A DNA stretch of 8,969 nt from an uncultured Clostridia bacterium (lineage in GTDB: Bacteria > Bacillota > Clostridia > TANB77 > CAG-508), in assembly GCA_944388615.1 (NCBI GenBank), contig CALXJL010000059.1:1-8969 (forward strand), read 5' to 3'. The position numbers and the translations under genes are program-made. Under the pieces are notes generated by a model, which searched no databases, was not told the DNA's origin, and saw only the letters and a program-made list of their open reading frames with translations. Positions 1 to 5,421 of this stretch are shown here, piece by piece. Position 1 is the stretch's first letter. The number at the start of each line of letters is the position of its first letter.

Positions 1-36
1 TTAGAAAACAAGATCAAAGATGAAAATAGCGAATAA
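1..36 (+). CDS. possible C-terminal end of an upstream gene (partial)
   Basis: Reading from base 1, frame 1 is open for eleven codons and ends at TAA 34-36, giving LENKIKDENSE. The composition (Lys, Glu, Asp, Asn) is that of an ordinary soluble C-terminal tail. The other two forward frames stop sooner. A new promoter begins 20 bases downstream, which fits a gene ending here. Twelve codons are too few to identify any family, and an open stretch this short could occur by chance in AT-rich DNA. This is therefore a tentative call, and no function can be assigned. Confidence 0.35.
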   Translation, partial: LENKIKDENSE

Positions 37-56
37 AAATTGACTAATAAATTAAA

Positions 57-85
57 TTGATTTAAGATTAAAAGAATGATATAAT
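57..85 (+). promoter_or_regulatory. sigma-A-type promoter with extended -10, upstream of the MFS gene
   Basis: A -35 box TTGATT (57-62) and a perfect -10 box TATAAT (80-85) are separated by exactly 17 bases. A TG dinucleotide at 77-78 makes an extended -10 (TGATATAAT). Transcription would start near 92, leaving a leader of about 30 bases before ATG 124. It probably drives the MFS transporter and the yjjX, radical SAM and GNAT genes after it, since no terminator is seen among them. No operator palindrome was noticed around it. Confidence 0.75.
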
Positions 86-123
86 TTACAAAAAATTTTT
101 TGAGAAATTAGTAGGAGTAATAA

Positions 124-1275
124 ATGAAGGAATATTTTTACAAAAAAGAGTATAAATATATGTATTTAAGTATATTTTTTTATAATTTTGCAAATGCTTT
201 AAGCGAAACATTTGGAACAGTTATGCTTTATAAAGCAGGAATACCTATTTACTTAATATTACTAATTTACGGAATTAGATTTTTAATAACAGGATTAATA
301 ACTCCATTTTTTGTAACGGTATCACATAAAATAGGAATAGCAAAATGCATATTAATTTCAAACATATTTAGTATAATTAATTCATATTTTATGCTAAATA
401 GTGAAAGTATATATAGAAACATTGTAATATTTATAATTGCAATGGGATGTATGGGGCTTTCTAATCCATCTTCAGATGCACTATCTAGTAGATATGTAGA
501 GAATGAACACAGAGGAAGGTTTAATAGTCTTTACTATATATCAAAAATACTGGGAACAGTTTTAGCAAGTTGTTTAGTTGCATGGGGAGTAATAAGTGAT
601 AACAATTTAATACTATTTGGTATAATTATTATTTTCTTTTTATTACAGTATATTACTACTATAAAAATTGATTATAAACCAGAAAACAAAACAAATACAT
701 TTAGAGCAAGTATAAAATATTTAATACATAGTAAGAGCAAATATAAAATTATTTATGCATTAAGAACTAACCATATAATAGAAAGACTTTTTGTGCCAAT
801 GTATTTATACATAATACTGCAAGATTTTGTTGCATTTTCAACAGTAATTATAGTATCTTTGTTATTTCAAATTATAACTATTACTTTAATTGGAAAATAT
901 GCTGACAAAGATATAAAAAAAACAAATAACTTAGTTTCTACAATAAGAGTAATAATAACAGCAATTTATTTATTTGCAAAAAATAAAATATTAATTTCTT
1001 TTAATAAAACTCTAAGTGATAATTTTGAAAAAGTATATGAAACTTCAATACAGACATCAATTCAAAATATTATTAAGGAATCAAAAGAAGATAATGAATT
1101 ATTATCAACAGTTGGACAAATGAGTTTATGTTTTACAGAGGTTTTTGTATTTGCATTATTAGTTTTTATAGCAAAATTTATTGGAGAAAATGTATTTTAT
1201 GTGATATTTATATTATCAATAGTTTCTACAATTATTATAAACATTGATATAAAATCGGAAAATAATAAAATATAA
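124..1275 (+). CDS. MFS-type membrane transporter
   Basis: This is a 383-residue, strongly hydrophobic protein. By eye it has about 10-12 membrane segments, for example near residues 14-35, 42-64, 75-92, 99-118, 140-156, 162-180, 239-256, 333-351 and 357-376. No separate cleavable signal peptide is evident. A GKYADKD loop (257-263) resembles the G-x-x-x-D-R/K 'motif A' of the major facilitator superfamily. SSRYVENEHRGR (121-132), before the fifth helix, matches the R-G-R region common in MFS drug and sugar efflux proteins. The length is near the usual 380-420. The start is supported by AGGAG (113-117) six bases before ATG 124. The protein would sit in the cytoplasmic membrane and move a small solute by ion coupling, but the substrate and direction cannot be told. 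It ends 17 bases before yjjX, so the two are probably co-transcribed. The family call is moderately sure; a role linked to the nucleotide-repair-type neighbours is speculation. Confidence 0.75.
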   Translation: MKEYFYKKEYKYMYLSIFFYNFANALSETFGTVMLYKAGIPIYLILLIYGIRFLITGLITPFFVTVSHKIGIAKCILISNIFSIINSYFMLNSESIYRNIVIFIIAMGCMGLSNPSSDALSSRYVENEHRGRFNSLYYISKILGTVLASCLVAWGVISDNNLILFGIIIIFFLLQYITTIKIDYKPENKTNTFRASIKYLIHSKSKYKIIYALRTNHIIERLFVPMYLYIILQDFVAFSTVIIVSLLFQIITITLIGKYADKDIKKTNNLVSTIRVIITAIYLFAKNKILISFNKTLSDNFEKVYETSIQTSIQNIIKESKEDNELLSTVGQMSLCFTEVFVFALLVFIAKFIGENVFYVIFILSIVSTIIINIDIKSENNKI

Positions 1276-1292
1276 TAGGAGGGATTTTTGAA

Positions 1293-1823
1293 ATGAAAGT
1301 ATTAATAGGAACTAAAAATCCAGGGAAAATAGAAGGAGCAAAACAAGCAATAGGAAAATTCTACAGAGATTTTACTATTGAAGGAATACCAGTAGAATCA
1401 GATGTATCAGAACAACCAATAGGAGAGGAGACTCTAGAAGGAGCTAGAAATAGAGTGGCTAATCTAAAAAAATATACAAAAGAAAATGGGATTGAAGCAG
1501 ATTTGTATATGGCAATAGAATCTGGAATGATAAATCAAATGGGAATATGGATGAATACTAGTATTGCAATAATACAAGATAATAAAGGAAAAGAAAGTGT
1601 ATCAATGGCAGCAGGATATCCAATACCAGATGAATATGTTGATGAAATAAAAAATACAAATATACAAGAATTAATGGATAGATTATTTAAAACTCATAAA
1701 GTAGGACAAGGAAAAGGCGGAATTGGATGTTTAACTCATGGAGAAATAAGTAGAATAGATCTAACAAGAGAAGCTTTTATACTAGCACTAGTAAAATTTA
1801 TAAATGGAGAAATTTGGAAATAA
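1293..1823 (+). CDS. yjjX: inosine/xanthosine triphosphatase, YjjX/DUF84 family
   Basis: This is a 176-residue soluble protein, close to E. coli YjjX (about 170). The family hydrolyses non-canonical purine nucleoside triphosphates (ITP, XTP) to the diphosphate plus phosphate, keeping deaminated purines out of nucleic acids. Visible family motifs are the N-terminal phosphate-binding stretch GTKNPGKIEGAKQA (6-19), SDVSEQPIGEETLEGARNR (36-54), the acidic AIESG (74-78) and the C-terminal block from KGGIG (141-145) through LTHGEISR (147-154) to TREAF (158-162). Acidic residues such as E76 probably bind Mg2+. The start is set by AGGAGGG (1277-1283), nine bases before ATG 1293. A TTG at 1288 is too close to that site. 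The gene lies 17 bases after the MFS transporter and 72 bases before the radical SAM gene, with no terminator between. Identity rests on the whole motif series and is fairly certain. Activity has only been shown for homologues. Confidence 0.88.
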   Translation: MKVLIGTKNPGKIEGAKQAIGKFYRDFTIEGIPVESDVSEQPIGEETLEGARNRVANLKKYTKENGIEADLYMAIESGMINQMGIWMNTSIAIIQDNKGKESVSMAAGYPIPDEYVDEIKNTNIQELMDRLFKTHKVGQGKGGIGCLTHGEISRIDLTREAFILALVKFINGEIWK

Positions 1824-1895
1824 ATACAAGTATATAATGTACAAGCATTGCAAAAACTATTCTTGAAAATGTAAAGAGGAAGAGGAGAAAAGAGT

Positions 1896-2900
1896 ATGTT
1901 TTTGCCAAAAGCAGTATATTATGAGAAAGATGCATATAATTATGAATTGGGCAAGGAGTTGCTTGATAAATATAAGGAGAATAATGTAATTTGTATTGAA
2001 ATAGAAAATCATAATAATATTGAAGAAATGAGAAAAAAGCAAAACTCAGAATTTGCGAATATGAAGCAAAATATAATTATAGGTGTAAGAAAAACACATA
2101 AACATGTGGAAAACCACAAAGTATCAGATTATCTTGTGCCGTATACATCATCTGGATGTATAGCAATGTGTATGTATTGTTATTTGGTATGTAATTTTAA
2201 TAAATGTTCATATATGAGATTATTTGTAAATAGGGAGCAGATGCTAGATAAAATAAAAAAAGTGGCTAATAAAAATGAAAAAGATCTAGTGTTTGAAATA
2301 GGAAGTAATAGTGATTTAATTCTAGAAAATACAATTACGAATAATTTGGTTTGGACAATAGAAAATTTTGCAAGTAACCATAAAGGATTATTAACATTTC
2401 CAACCAAATTCTCGATGGTTGACCCTATTTTGCCATTAAATCATAATGGTAAAATTATATTTAGAATGAGTGTAAATCCGCAAGAAATAATAAGAGAAAT
2501 AGAGATAGGAACATCACCATTAAAAAATAGGGTTGAAGCTATAAATAAAGTAAAAGAAGCAGGTTATAAAGTGGGGATATTAATAGCTCCAGTAATATTG
2601 GTGGATAATTGGAAGGAATTATATAAAGAACTTATAGAATATTTATATGAAAACTTAACAGAAAAAGTAAAAAAAGACGTGTTTTTCGAGATTATATTTA
2701 TGACATATAGTTATGTTCATAGAATGATTAATAAAGAAGCATTCCCAAATAAAACAGAACTTTACAATAAGGAAATAATGACTGTAAGAGGCAGAGGAAG
2801 ATATATGTATAAAAAAGAAGAAAAACAGCAAGCGGAAAAATATATAAGAGAATTATTGAAAAAGTATTTTAGCCAGAATGAAATATTATATATAGTTTGA
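1896..2900 (+). CDS. SPL-family radical SAM protein (spore photoproduct lyase-like, lacks the catalytic Cys)
   Basis: The protein has 334 residues, close to SplB (about 340). The radical SAM motif CIAMCMYC (88-95) is C-x3-C-x2-C and should hold a 4Fe-4S cluster. The two tyrosines next to the last cysteine (Y94, Y96), typical of spore photoproduct lyases, are present. Other SPL-like landmarks are the N-terminal MFLPKAVYYE, MRLFVNREQ (107-115), FPTKF (168-172), KIIFRMSVNP (186-195), RVEAINKVKEAGYKVG (212-227) and RGRGRYMY (298-305). Canonical enzymes split the 5-thyminyl-5,6-dihydrothymine UV lesion in germinating spores. They use a hydrogen-donor cysteine about 43 residues after the motif (Cys141 in B. 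subtilis). Here that region reads FEIGSNSD (133-140), and no cysteine occurs after residue 104. C99 and C104 are extra. I would therefore not name it splB; the substrate is open. AGGAG (1883-1887) lies eight bases before ATG 1896. Confidence 0.8.
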   Translation: MFLPKAVYYEKDAYNYELGKELLDKYKENNVICIEIENHNNIEEMRKKQNSEFANMKQNIIIGVRKTHKHVENHKVSDYLVPYTSSGCIAMCMYCYLVCNFNKCSYMRLFVNREQMLDKIKKVANKNEKDLVFEIGSNSDLILENTITNNLVWTIENFASNHKGLLTFPTKFSMVDPILPLNHNGKIIFRMSVNPQEIIREIEIGTSPLKNRVEAINKVKEAGYKVGILIAPVILVDNWKELYKELIEYLYENLTEKVKKDVFFEIIFMTYSYVHRMINKEAFPNKTELYNKEIMTVRGRGRYMYKKEEKQQAEKYIRELLKKYFSQNEILYIV

Positions 2901-2911
2901 AAAAGAGAGGA

Positions 2912-2977
2912 GGACAAAGCGGGATAGTCGCTTATTGGACAAAATGTCCAATTGGGGACTGTCCGGGAATGGACAAA
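2912..2977 (+). repeat. structured 59-bp insertion-like element flanked by GGACAAA direct repeats
   Basis: GGACAAA occurs at 2912-2918, 2937-2943 and 2971-2977. The tract is visibly richer in G+C than its surroundings. It consists of alternating GGAC and GTCC blocks (GGAC at 2912, 2937, 2956, 2971; GTCC at 2946, 2961) that form consecutive hairpins. These are AAGCG/CGCTT (2917-2921 with 2929-2933), the perfect TTGGAC/GTCCAA (2935-2940 with 2946-2951) and TGTCC/GGACA (2960-2964 with 2971-2975). It lies between a strong Shine-Dalgarno (AGAGGAGG, 2906-2913) and the likely start ATG 2977. Removing one repeat plus the interior (2912-2970) gives GAGAGGAGGACAAATG, an ordinary Shine-Dalgarno and start. 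That is why I read it as an inserted, REP- or MITE-like small repeat. No transposase is nearby, and other genomic copies cannot be seen from here. Confidence 0.6.
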
Positions 2978-3411
2978 TGATTAGAAAAATGTTTAATAAA
3001 GAAAAAGAGATTGATGAGATAATGGCAATTTGGGCAAGGGGAAATATTAAAAATCATGGTTTTATTGATAAGGATTATTGGTTGGAAAATTATAATATCG
3101 TTAAAAATGAGTATTTGCCAAATTCAGTTACATATGTTTATGAAAAGAATAATGAAATACAGGGATTTATTAGTATAATGTCTGATGGGTATATTGGAGC
3201 TTTATTTGTTGATGAAAAATATAAGAGAAATGGAATAGGAAGGAAGCTAATAAATTATAGTAAAAATTTATATGATAATCTTACATTAAAGGTATATGAA
3301 AAAAATATAAATGCGATATTATTTTATGTTGCAATGGGGTTTAAAAATATAAATATATCGATAGATGAAAGCACAAATGAGATAGAATATACAATGCAGT
3401 GGAGAAAATAA
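2977..3411 (+). CDS. GNAT-family N-acetyltransferase, YjaB-like
   Basis: From ATG 2977 the protein has 144 residues, the usual size of a single GNAT domain. It should transfer an acetyl group from acetyl-CoA to an amine, but the acceptor is unknown. The acetyl-CoA pyrophosphate loop is KRNGIGRKL (83-91), the R/Q-x-x-G-x-G/A signature, after the beta-strand GALFVDEKY (74-82). FYVAMGF (116-122) is the conserved end of the fold. The N-terminal pattern IDEIMAIWARG and the order of strands recall E. coli YjaB. The reading frame stays open upstream to TTG 2935, with another ATG at 2944. That extension lies within the structured repeat and is not part of the fold, so 2977 is preferred. However, the strong Shine-Dalgarno (2906-2913) is 63 bases away and only a weak GGGA (2965-2968) is near, so translation may be reduced or unusual. 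It is probably the last gene of the left-hand transcript. Confidence 0.8.
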   Translation: MIRKMFNKEKEIDEIMAIWARGNIKNHGFIDKDYWLENYNIVKNEYLPNSVTYVYEKNNEIQGFISIMSDGYIGALFVDEKYKRNGIGRKLINYSKNLYDNLTLKVYEKNINAILFYVAMGFKNINISIDESTNEIEYTMQWRK

Positions 3412-3462
3412 TTTATGTATTTTAAGAAAAAGATGTCTATACCAAAGAATTTGAATAAAATG

Positions 3463-3491
3463 TATTAAATGTAAGAAAAATATGATATAAT
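3463..3491 (+). promoter_or_regulatory. possible extended -10 promoter upstream of the PIN gene
   Basis: TATAAT at 3486-3491 is preceded by TG at 3483-3484, forming an extended -10 like those at 80 and 4315. The hexamer 17 bases upstream, TATTAA (3463-3468), is a poor -35. Transcription would begin near 3498, right at the Shine-Dalgarno-like AAAGGAAG (3496-3503), giving a leader of only about a dozen bases. It would let the PIN/small-protein pair be expressed on its own, as toxin-antitoxin modules usually are. The very short leader keeps confidence low. Confidence 0.4.
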
Positions 3492-3508
3492 AAAGAAAGG
3501 AAGAGTTT

Positions 3509-3985
3509 ATGCGTAAATTAAGAATATATTTAGATACATCTGTTATAAGTCATTTAGAACAAGATGATGTTCAGGAAAAAATGGAACAAACGAGAAAAGT
3601 ATGGAGAATATTACAAACTGGAAAATATGAAGTTATAATTAGTGATTTGGTTTTAGCTGAAATAAATGAATGTAAAGAACCTAAAAGAAGCTTGTTAAAA
3701 GATTACCTTGCACAAATTAATTATAAAAGAGTTAGTATAACGGAAGAAACAGAAGAAATAGCAAATGAAATAATTAGTGAAGGTATATTAAATCCAAAAA
3801 GTTTTGATGATTGTTTACATATAGCATCTGCAATATTAAACGATTGTAATATTATTATATCTTGGAATTTTAAACATATGGTAAATGTAGATACTATAAA
3901 TGGAGTAAGAAAGATAACATTTGCTAAGAGATATAATAATATAGATATATATGCTCCATATGTATTATTAAGTGAAAAAGATTAA
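3509..3985 (+). CDS. PIN-domain protein, VapC-like putative toxin
   Basis: This is a 158-residue single PIN domain. PIN proteins are Mg2+-dependent ribonucleases, and most small bacterial ones act as toxins that cleave tRNA, rRNA or mRNA. The N-terminal strand and first catalytic aspartate are IYLDTSVIS (6-14, D9). The conserved glutamate is in LAEINE (49-54, E51). The third acidic site is in FDDCLHIASA (99-108, D100/D101). The end of the domain is IIISWNFKHM (115-124), where an Asn (N120) stands at the place often held by the fourth acid, as in many VapC-like proteins. AAAGGAAG (3496-3503) precedes ATG 3509. The small charged protein that starts 15 bases after its stop, with a terminator behind both, suggests a toxin-antitoxin pair with the toxin first, the reverse of vapBC. 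The domain call is firm; toxicity is inferred. It could also be a non-toxic PIN nuclease. Confidence 0.82.
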   Translation: MRKLRIYLDTSVISHLEQDDVQEKMEQTRKVWRILQTGKYEVIISDLVLAEINECKEPKRSLLKDYLAQINYKRVSITEETEEIANEIISEGILNPKSFDDCLHIASAILNDCNIIISWNFKHMVNVDTINGVRKITFAKRYNNIDIYAPYVLLSEKD

Positions 3986-4000
3986 GGGAGGTGGTCTAGG

Positions 4001-4180
4001 GTGAAAAAGCCAGAAATAAGCAATAAATTTACAATAGAAGATATTCATAAAGTAAGAGAATATAATGCAGAAAGAAGGAAAAAATTAACATTAAAAGAAA
4101 GATTAGCAGATATAAGAGAAAGTGCCAATAAATGCGAAAAAGATATTATTGAATATAGAAAGAAAAGAAAAGCAATCTAG
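4001..4180 (+). CDS. small charged protein, putative antitoxin of the PIN gene
   Basis: A 59-residue ORF starts at GTG 4001 and stops at TAG 4178-4180. A strong Shine-Dalgarno, GGGAGGTGG (3986-3994), directly follows the stop of the PIN gene and lies six bases before the GTG, which fixes this start. The protein is helical and very rich in Lys, Arg and Glu. It reads FTIEDIHKVREYNAERR (10-26) and then KLTLKERLADIRE (28-40), with a basic tail YRKKRKAI. The early 'F-T-x-E-D-I-x-K-x-R-E-Y-N' pattern is what I associate with small proteins encoded beside clostridial PIN toxins, from memory only. Position, size and charge suit an antitoxin that wraps the PIN active site. No clear DNA-binding fold (ribbon-helix-helix, AbrB or Phd type) is visible, so autoregulation is uncertain. 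Coding status is well supported; function is by association. Confidence 0.72.
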   Translation: MKKPEISNKFTIEDIHKVREYNAERRKKLTLKERLADIRESANKCEKDIIEYRKKRKAI

Positions 4181-4187
4181 ATAAATA

Positions 4188-4226
4188 AAGGAATATGATT
4201 TTAATAATAAAGTCATATTCTTTTTT
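4188..4226 (+). terminator. Rho-independent terminator after the PIN/small-protein pair
   Basis: GAATATGA (4191-4198) pairs perfectly with TCATATTC (4213-4220) around a 14-base loop, and six T residues follow at once (4221-4226). Upstream A residues (4187-4189) can pair with the T run to lengthen the stem. The stem is AT-rich and so not very stable, but its place is right: it begins ten bases after the TAG at 4180 and lies well before the rlmN promoter. Confidence 0.75.
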
Positions 4227-4291
4227 CCTTAGCAAATATATTGAGTAATAGTTTAATAAAATAGTATATAGTTTTAAATAGATGGCAGGTA

Positions 4292-4320
4292 TTGAAATTT
4301 ATAATTACTTATGATATAAC
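4292..4320 (+). promoter_or_regulatory. sigma-A-type promoter of the rlmN-stp-prkC cluster
   Basis: TTGAAA (4292-4297) and TATAAC (4315-4320) are spaced by 17 bases, with TG at 4312-4313 giving an extended -10. Transcription should start near 4327, about 50 bases ahead of rlmN. It lies in the largest gap between genes in the window (4181-4377). Apart from the terminator, nothing else is evident there, and no riboswitch-like fold was recognised. Confidence 0.7.
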
Positions 4321-4377
4321 ATGGATAAATATGAATTATAAAATATTTAAAAGATTAGAGGATTAAGAGTTTTACAT

Positions 4378-5421
4378 ATGGAGACAAAGAAAAATATTAA
4401 AGATTATAATTTAGATGAATTAAAAGAAGAGCTAAAACAAATTGGAGAAAAGCCTTTTAGGGCAGAGCAGATTTTTAAATGGTTATATTCAGAAAAAGTA
4501 AAATCTTTTGATGATATGACTAATCTATCGCTTGATTTAAGAGAAAAACTGAAAAATGAATATACAATGTGTAATTATAAAATCATAAAAAAACAAGAAT
4601 CTAGTGATGGAACAAAAAAATATTTATTTGATGTTTTAGATGGAAATGCTATAGAAACTGTTTTAATGCAATATCATCATGGTAAAACAATATGTGTTTC
4701 TTCGCAAATTGGATGTAAGATGGGATGTAAATTTTGTGCATCAACAGGAATTAGGTTTATAAGAAATTTATCACCTGGTGAAATTGTTGAACAAGTTTTA
4801 GCTGTTGAACAAGATATAAACGATAAAATATCTAATATTGTATTTATGGGAATTGGAGAACCATTCGATAATTACGAGAATGTTATAAAATCCATAAAAA
4901 TTGTAAATAATCCTAAGGGACTAAATATTGGAGCAAGGCATATTAGTGTATCTACAAGTGGACTAGTTCCTAGAATATATGATTTAGCAAATGAAAATAT
5001 ACAATGTACATTATCAATTTCTCTTCATGCAACAAATAATAAAAAAAGAAGTGAAATGATGCCAATTAACAATAGATATAATATAGAAGAATTAATGAAA
5101 GCATGTAAAGAGTACATAAAAATAACAAACAAAAGAATATCATTTGAATATGCTTTAGCAAAAGATAATAATGATAATTTAGAAGATGCAAAAGAATTAG
5201 TAAATTTATTAAAAGGAATGTTATGCCATGTGAATCTAATACCTATTAATAAAATAGAAAATGGCAAATTTACTAAAAGTAGTAATGAAAACATAATAAA
5301 ATTTAGAGATTACCTAAATGAACACGGAATTGTAGCAACAATACGAAGAGAACTAGGTTCAGATATAGATGCAGCCTGTGGACAATTAAGAAGAAGTAAT
5401 ATTAGTCATGGGAGGAAATAA
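4378..5421 (+). CDS. rlmN: dual-specificity 23S rRNA/tRNA adenine-C2 methyltransferase RlmN
   Basis: This is a 347-residue radical SAM enzyme of the usual family length. It methylates C2 of A2503 in 23S rRNA at the peptidyl-transferase centre, and A37 of some tRNAs, in the cytoplasm. The N-terminal helical domain has EKPFRAEQIFKWLY (24-37). The radical SAM motif CKMGCKFC (113-120) gives cluster ligands C113, C117 and C120. IETVLM (92-97) carries the conserved active-site glutamate E93. MGIGEP (157-162) is the SAM-binding GEP-type motif. The methyl-carrying cysteine is C334 in GSDIDAACGQL (327-337). All catalytic residues are therefore present. The ribosome binding site is not ideal: AGAGGA (4357-4362) is 15 bases from ATG 4378 and AAGAG (4365-4369) eight. 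The start still fits the family's N terminus. Its TAA overlaps the ATG of the phosphatase gene by one base, so the two are probably translationally coupled. Confidence 0.96.
   Translation: METKKNIKDYNLDELKEELKQIGEKPFRAEQIFKWLYSEKVKSFDDMTNLSLDLREKLKNEYTMCNYKIIKKQESSDGTKKYLFDVLDGNAIETVLMQYHHGKTICVSSQIGCKMGCKFCASTGIRFIRNLSPGEIVEQVLAVEQDINDKISNIVFMGIGEPFDNYENVIKSIKIVNNPKGLNIGARHISVSTSGLVPRIYDLANENIQCTLSISLHATNNKKRSEMMPINNRYNIEELMKACKEYIKITNKRISFEYALAKDNNDNLEDAKELVNLLKGMLCHVNLIPINKIENGKFTKSSNENIIKFRDYLNEHGIVATIRRELGSDIDAACGQLRRSNISHGRK

Noticed and set aside
1833..1838. TATAAT between yjjX and the radical SAM gene as an internal promoter
   Set aside because: No acceptable -35 box lies 16-18 bases upstream and there is no TG extension. 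TATAAT is expected by chance in DNA this rich in A and T.
1857..2042. Open reading frame on the minus strand inside the radical SAM gene
   Set aside because: It is antisense to a well-supported gene, is a low-complexity Phe/Ile/Leu-rich product of AT-rich DNA, and has no motif. The minus-strand frames at 2180-2407, 5025-5294, 5841-6116 and 8356-8742 are rejected for the same reason.
2935..2951. TTGGAC-AAAAT-GTCCAA palindrome as a repressor operator
   Set aside because: It lies inside a longer run of GGAC/GTCC hairpins downstream of any promoter and next to a start codon, so a repeat element or RNA structure is the simpler reading.
2935..2976. TTG 2935 or ATG 2944 as the start of the GNAT protein
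   Set aside because: These codons lie inside the hairpin element. The added residues do not belong to the GNAT fold, and no ribosome binding site is suitably placed for either. They remain possible if the element is translated.
4181..4377. Riboswitch or small RNA in the largest intergenic gap
   Set aside because: Only a terminator for the upstream pair and a promoter for rlmN could be recognised. The remaining bases are AT-rich without conserved-looking structure, and the leader before rlmN is only about 50 bases.
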